34,851 nucleotides of DNA from Vibrio splendidus 12E03 (GTDB lineage Bacteria; Pseudomonadota; Gammaproteobacteria; Enterobacterales; Vibrionaceae). Shown here one piece after another: positions 31,823 through 34,851 of the stretch. The notes beneath the pieces are model-generated. The model ran no database searches and had not been told where the DNA came from. It saw nothing but the letters and a program-made list of their open reading frames with translations. Made by a program: the position numbers and the translations under genes. How positions within the stretch are numbered: the stretch's first letter is position 1; the number at the start of each line of letters is the position of its first letter. The DNA is taken from contig NZ_AJZD02000350.1 in assembly GCF_000272105.2 (NCBI RefSeq), positions 1-34,851 of the forward strand. Reading direction: 5' to 3'.

Positions 31823-33109
31823 CTAGTTACCGCCAGAACACTTCTTCGTTTCGACGTTAAACGCACCACATGAGAATGGCTTCGACCAGCTAGAGAACAG
31901 TTTTGCCGATTCAGGTAAGTAGCTCGACCAAGCATCACCCGCAACGAGACCTGTGGTTTCCCAAACGATATCGAATTGACCATCGTCTTGGATCTCACCG
32001 ATCAGGACTGGTTTAGTAATGTGGTGGTTTGGCAGCATGGTGGAGTAGCCACCAGAAAGGTTAGGAACAGACACACCAATCAAGGCATCTTGCACAGATT
32101 CAGGATCGGTTGTACCCGCATTAGTGACCGCTTGAGCCCACATGTTGAAACCAACGTAGTGCGCTTCCATTGGGTCATTGGTGACACGCTTTTCACTCTT
32201 GATGAACGACTGCCACGTTTCAACGAACTCTTCATTAGCTTCAGTATCAACACTCATGAAGTAGTTCCATGCCGCTAGATGACCAACCAATGGTTCTGTG
32301 TCCATGCCTGACAGTTCTTCTTCACCAACAGAGAATGCAATAACTGGGATGTCTTCAGATGAAATGCCTTGAGCGCCTAGCTCTTTATAGAAAGGTACGT
32401 TCGCATCGCCGTTTACAGTAGAAACCACAGCGGTTTTCTTGCCCGCTTCACCGAACTTTTTGATGTCTGAAACGATAGATTGCCAATCAGAGTGACCAAA
32501 TGGCGTATAGTTGATCATGATGTCTTCTTCTGCGACACCTTTATCTTTTAGGTAGGCTTCTAAGATCTTATTGGTTGTACGTGGATAAACGTAATCGGTA
32601 CCTGCAAGTACCCAGCGCTCGACTTCAAGCTCTTCCATCAAGTAATCCACTGCTGGGATCGCTTGTTGGTTTGGCGCGGCACCGGTGTAGAAAACGTTTT
32701 TAGAAGACTCTTCACCTTCATACTGTACTGGGTAGAAAAGGATGCTGTTGAGTTCTTCAAAGACAGGTAGCATGGATTTACGTGATACCGACGTCCAACC
32801 ACCGAACACCACATCCACTTTCTCTTTTTCGATAAGCTCACGCGCTTTCTCAGCAAATAGCGGCCAGTTTGACGCAGGGTCAACCACGACAGGCTCTAGC
32901 TTCTTACCAAGCAAACCGCCCTTTTTGTTCTGCTCTTCGATGAGCATTAGCACGGTATCTTTTAGCGTTGTCTCACTGATCGCCATGGTGCCAGAGAGTG
33001 AGTGTAGAACACCGACCTTGATGGTCTCATCAGCAGCAAACGCCGTTGCAGAAGAAAATGAAAGTGTTGTACACAGTGTAGCTAGCGATAAATTGAACAC
33101 CTTGTTCAT
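31823..33109 (-). CDS. urtA: Urea ABC transporter substrate-binding protein UrtA
   Basis: UrtA is the periplasmic urea receptor of the importer. A signal peptide (about 1-25, ending AFA) precedes a type I periplasmic-binding fold of the Leu/Ile/Val class. Family segments are KVGVLHSLSGTMAISETTLK, VDVVFGGWTSVSRKSMLPVF, NSILFYPVQYEGEESS, FYTGAAPNQQAIPAVDYL and the C-terminal EIQDDGQFDIVW. At 428 residues it is of usual size. C-terminal cysteines (CGAFN and KKCSGGN) could form a disulfide. GGAG lies 7-8 nt before the ATG. It is the first gene of the locus and sits behind a sigma-54 promoter with NtrC-like sites. Confidence 0.97.
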   Translation of the reverse strand: MNKVFNLSLATLCTTLSFSSATAFAADETIKVGVLHSLSGTMAISETTLKDTVLMLIEEQNKKGGLLGKKLEPVVVDPASNWPLFAEKARELIEKEKVDVVFGGWTSVSRKSMLPVFEELNSILFYPVQYEGEESSKNVFYTGAAPNQQAIPAVDYLMEELEVERWVLAGTDYVYPRTTNKILEAYLKDKGVAEEDIMINYTPFGHSDWQSIVSDIKKFGEAGKKTAVVSTVNGDANVPFYKELGAQGISSEDIPVIAFSVGEEELSGMDTEPLVGHLAAWNYFMSVDTEANEEFVETWQSFIKSEKRVTNDPMEAHYVGFNMWAQAVTNAGTTDPESVQDALIGVSVPNLSGGYSTMLPNHHITKPVLIGEIQDDGQFDIVWETTGLVAGDAWSSYLPESAKLFSSWSKPFSCGAFNVETKKCSGGN

Positions 33110-33152
33110 GATATTACTCCATAATTGTATTTTTGTTATTCAATTACAGAGT

Positions 33153-33169
33153 TACAAGAAGAGTGCCAA
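33153..33169 (-). promoter_or_regulatory. Sigma-54 promoter of the urt-ure locus
   Basis: On the minus strand TTGGCAC-TCTTC-TTGTA matches the RpoN consensus TTGGCACG-N4-TTGCA. The GG and the -12 G(T) pair are separated by the required 10 nt; only the -12 C is replaced by T. The predicted start near 33142 leaves a leader of about 33 nt before urtA. Confidence 0.8.
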
Positions 33170-33228
33170 ACTTACAAACCAACGAAATTATTTATAAGTA
33201 ATTGTATTAATAGAGTTTAAAAGAAACT

Positions 33229-33245
33229 CACACCAATAGAGTGCA
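33229..33245 (-). promoter_or_regulatory. NtrC-like activator site 1 upstream of urtA
   Basis: On the minus strand TGCACTC-TAT-TGGTGTG matches the NtrC consensus TGCACCA-N3-TGGTGCA at 10 of 14 specified bases. It is centred about 95 bp upstream of the predicted sigma-54 start, the usual distance for an enhancer-binding protein. Confidence 0.65.
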
Positions 33246-33262
33246 TAGCAATCATGTAACTA

Positions 33263-33279
33263 TGTTTCATACTGGTGCA
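33263..33279 (+). promoter_or_regulatory. NtrC-like activator site 2 upstream of urtA
   Basis: TGTTTCA-TAC-TGGTGCA has one perfect half-site and matches 11 of 14 consensus bases. It lies 34 bp, about three helical turns, from site 1, so two dimers could bind the same face and oligomerise. Confidence 0.6.
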
Positions 33280-33327
33280 GTGATGGGGGGAATGAACCAA
33301 GATGACACATTCCTGTTCTTCAGATAC

Positions 33328-33358
33328 AAAAAAGACCCAACACTTTAGTATTGAGTCT
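33328..33358 (-). terminator. Intrinsic terminator of the zinc-ribbon/GGDEF genes
   Basis: AGACCCAACACT (33333-33344) pairs with AGTATTGAGTCT (33347-33358), allowing two wobble pairs and an opened loop. On the minus strand six Ts follow. It lies about 45 nt after the zinc-ribbon stop. Confidence 0.82.
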
Positions 33359-33403
33359 CTGGTATAACATCACCGATGGTCGTTCAAACCATGTAGTTTA
33401 AGG

Positions 33404-33631
33404 CTATTCCGCAGGTTGAAATTCGAATTTTACTCTCGACTTTGATTTCAACTCGTTGCAATCACCGTTGCAAAAATAGCTCGCCGCACCACAGGCTTGA
33501 AGCTTCTCAAGTTGGCTGCTGCACTCAGGGCAAAACCCAACTTTAGTAAAGTGAGCCTGACAACTTTCACAGTGATACTTGCCATCCCAAGCTAGCTCAG
33601 ACTGGCACTTAGGGCAGATATTTTCACTCAT
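33404..33631 (-). CDS. Small zinc-ribbon protein, YfgJ-like (PF07191)
   Basis: This 75-residue cytoplasmic protein resembles E. coli YfgJ (DUF1407). Paired cysteines C6/C9 and C21/C24 form the first ribbon. C34/C37 with C54/C58 form a second, and C47 lies in the conserved LQACGAASYFC. The ATG at 33631, with AGGA about 8 nt upstream, is preferred to a GTG two codons earlier. It follows the GAF-GGDEF gene by 36 nt and shares its terminator, so they are probably co-transcribed. The function is unknown; a structural or nucleic-acid-binding role is possible. Confidence 0.85.
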   Translation of the reverse strand: MSENICPKCQSELAWDGKYHCESCQAHFTKVGFCPECSSQLEKLQACGAASYFCNGDCNELKSKSRVKFEFQPAE

Positions 33632-33667
33632 TAGCACTTCCTAATTTACGACTATTTTTACAATCTA

Positions 33668-34669
33668 CTACTGCTGAGACTTGGCTTGCTTGATTTGATA
33701 CATGTTCTTATCAGCTTGTGCGATCAATTGGTCTAATCCTTGAGGATCTTTGTCACAAGAAAGCCCGACACTCACTGAAAACTGCACATCATTGATATAA
33801 AGCGCTTGTTGCAGTGCTTTCTCTAAGCTGTGGTAGAAGCTAACAACGCTTTCTTGATCATCAAAACATGAGAACACCACAAACTCATCGCCACCATAAC
33901 GGCCTATCTTGGCACATGCTGTGGTTGCCTCATCAAGAACTTCGGCAACCGCCAACAACACATCGTCACCAAAACTATGACCATAGGTATCGTTGATTGA
34001 TTTGAATTTATCGACATCCACAAACAGACACGCCATCACCTTTTCTGAAAAACATCGCTTAGCCAACACTTTTTCGGCTTCATTGAACAGTGCGCGACGA
34101 TTCAAGCAATGAGTTAGAGAATCACGATTGGCGAAAAAGTTAAGCTGATTCTCCAGCTCGAACTTTTCTAGTGCTACCGAATTCAGGGAAGCCAGTAGCT
34201 CTAAGATCTCGAGCTCAAATTCATGTGGTTCAGAGATGTACTGGCTATAAATAGCGAAGGTACCCAACACATTACCGCGCGACGAGATAATGGGGACCGA
34301 CCAACAGGCATGTAAATTCGCTTGATTGGTTAAGGCCAGAAAAGGTGCCCAGTTTGGGTGTGCATTTATGTTGGAGACCATCACTGCTTTCTTAAGCGCA
34401 GCTGCCTCGCCACAAGAGCCTATCCCCGCACCAATTCCTATCCCTTCAATCTGTTGATTGTAAAAATCAGGCAGGTTTGGAGCATATTCAAGGTGCAAAG
34501 TCTTTGACTCTGAGTTGAGCAGTAAAATTGAAGCCATGCGCTGACCAAAAAGCTGCTCGGTAAGCTGAATGAGCTTATGATTTAAATCTTTACGATCCAT
34601 CCCAAGAGCAAGCTTCCGAAGCAAACTGTTGACTGCTCGGTGGCCTTCTAATAAAAATTTTTGTTCCAT
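33668..34669 (-). CDS. GAF-GGDEF diguanylate cyclase
   Basis: This 333-residue soluble protein is predicted to make the second messenger cyclic di-GMP from GTP. Residues about 28-168 form a GAF sensor domain (ASILLLNSESKTLHLEYAP, GSCGEAAALKK, CWSVPIISSRGNVLGTFAIY). Residues about 176-331 form a GGDEF domain with metal-binding D218 in FVDVDKFKSIND, the active-site motif GGDEF (259-263) and a conserved end, QADKNMYQIKQ. The inhibitory I-site RxxD expected just before GGDEF is absent (ACAK at 251-254), so feedback inhibition by the product is not expected. It has no membrane segment; the GAF ligand is unknown. The ribosome site is weak. Confidence 0.93.
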   Translation of the reverse strand: MEQKFLLEGHRAVNSLLRKLALGMDRKDLNHKLIQLTEQLFGQRMASILLLNSESKTLHLEYAPNLPDFYNQQIEGIGIGAGIGSCGEAAALKKAVMVSNINAHPNWAPFLALTNQANLHACWSVPIISSRGNVLGTFAIYSQYISEPHEFELEILELLASLNSVALEKFELENQLNFFANRDSLTHCLNRRALFNEAEKVLAKRCFSEKVMACLFVDVDKFKSINDTYGHSFGDDVLLAVAEVLDEATTACAKIGRYGGDEFVVFSCFDDQESVVSFYHSLEKALQQALYINDVQFSVSVGLSCDKDPQGLDQLIAQADKNMYQIKQAKSQQ

Positions 34670-34851
34670 TCACTAAAGCTTTCAATTGTGTAATTAGGTA
34701 CGGCTTGTTCTTATGCAAGCTTACTATTGGTTAATAATAACACACTAAATAACCACAACACACAATCGAAGATCATAGGTTGATCTTTCGCTTTATCTAT
34801 TTTGATCAGCGATCTACCCCAAAAAGAATATTTATATCACCACACACCGAA
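34670..34851. other. AT-rich region at the window end
   Basis: This is the upstream region of the GGDEF gene. It is AT-rich and contains four GATC sites within 45 bp (34771-34814), but no gene or clear promoter is visible before the window ends. Confidence 0.3.

Noticed and set aside
34771..34814. Cluster of four GATC sites suggesting a replication-origin-like element
   Set aside because: No DnaA boxes or RctB-type 12-mers are visible, and the gene context is not that of a Vibrio origin.

Overview
The window looks like chromosomal DNA of a Vibrio (Vibrionaceae, Gammaproteobacteria). This rests on strong resemblance of GuaA, GuaB, XseA, SatP and urease to gammaproteobacterial proteins, a Vibrio-style GH19 chitinase, moderate GC and a tmRNA-3'-end-like scar. 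The species is not determined; a Splendidus-type marine vibrio would fit. No complete tRNA, rRNA, transposase, integrase or CRISPR array is visible.

Layout. (1) 1-668 is non-coding. It carries a 20-nt tmRNA 3'-end-like fragment followed by an intrinsic terminator, which may be the right edge (attR) of an element lying left of the window. (2) 669-2549 encodes an exported protein with four retropepsin-like (RimB/PF05618) domains, two of them apparently inactive. (3) 2855-6189 is a minus-strand, co-oriented set of three genes: a methyltransferase-HNH fusion, a DUF429 RNase-H-fold protein and an exported M15 peptidase. A divergent zinc-finger ORF of unknown function (6460-7398) faces it. This is the least explained, most accessory-looking part. 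(4) 7595-15957 holds ordinary metabolism and transport: an acyltransferase (PlsC), an orphan lipoprotein, an AGCS alanine/glycine symporter, SatP acetate transporter, an NhaC antiporter and a secreted GH19 chitinase. A ~270-bp palindromic MITE-like element sits between satP and the NhaC gene. (5) 16244-21079 is core nucleotide and DNA metabolism: guaB, guaA and divergent xseA. (6) 21173-33109 is a 12-kb minus-strand urea utilisation locus in the order urtA-B-C-D-E, ureD-A-B-C-E, hupE/ureJ, ureF-G. (7) 33404-34669 holds a YfgJ-like zinc-ribbon protein and a GAF-GGDEF protein.

How the urea locus works. UrtA captures urea in the periplasm; UrtB/UrtC form the channel and UrtD/UrtE hydrolyse ATP. 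UreABC hydrolyses urea to ammonia and CO2. UreD, UreF, UreG and UreE load nickel, and the HupE/UreJ protein probably brings nickel in. Upstream of urtA there is a well-spaced sigma-54 promoter (TTGGCAC-N5-TTGTA) with two NtrC-like sites about 95 and 130 bp upstream of the expected start. The locus is therefore very likely switched on by nitrogen limitation. A strong intrinsic terminator lies between ureD and ureA, so the transporter genes plus ureD may be transcribed more than, or separately from, the enzyme genes.

The items most worth a second look are the methyltransferase-HNH/DUF429 pair, the sigma-54/NtrC control with the internal terminator, the guaB-guaA spacer (PurR box plus terminator-like hairpins), a degenerate 26-nt tandem repeat after ureC, the MITE-like palindrome, and the tmRNA-like scar.
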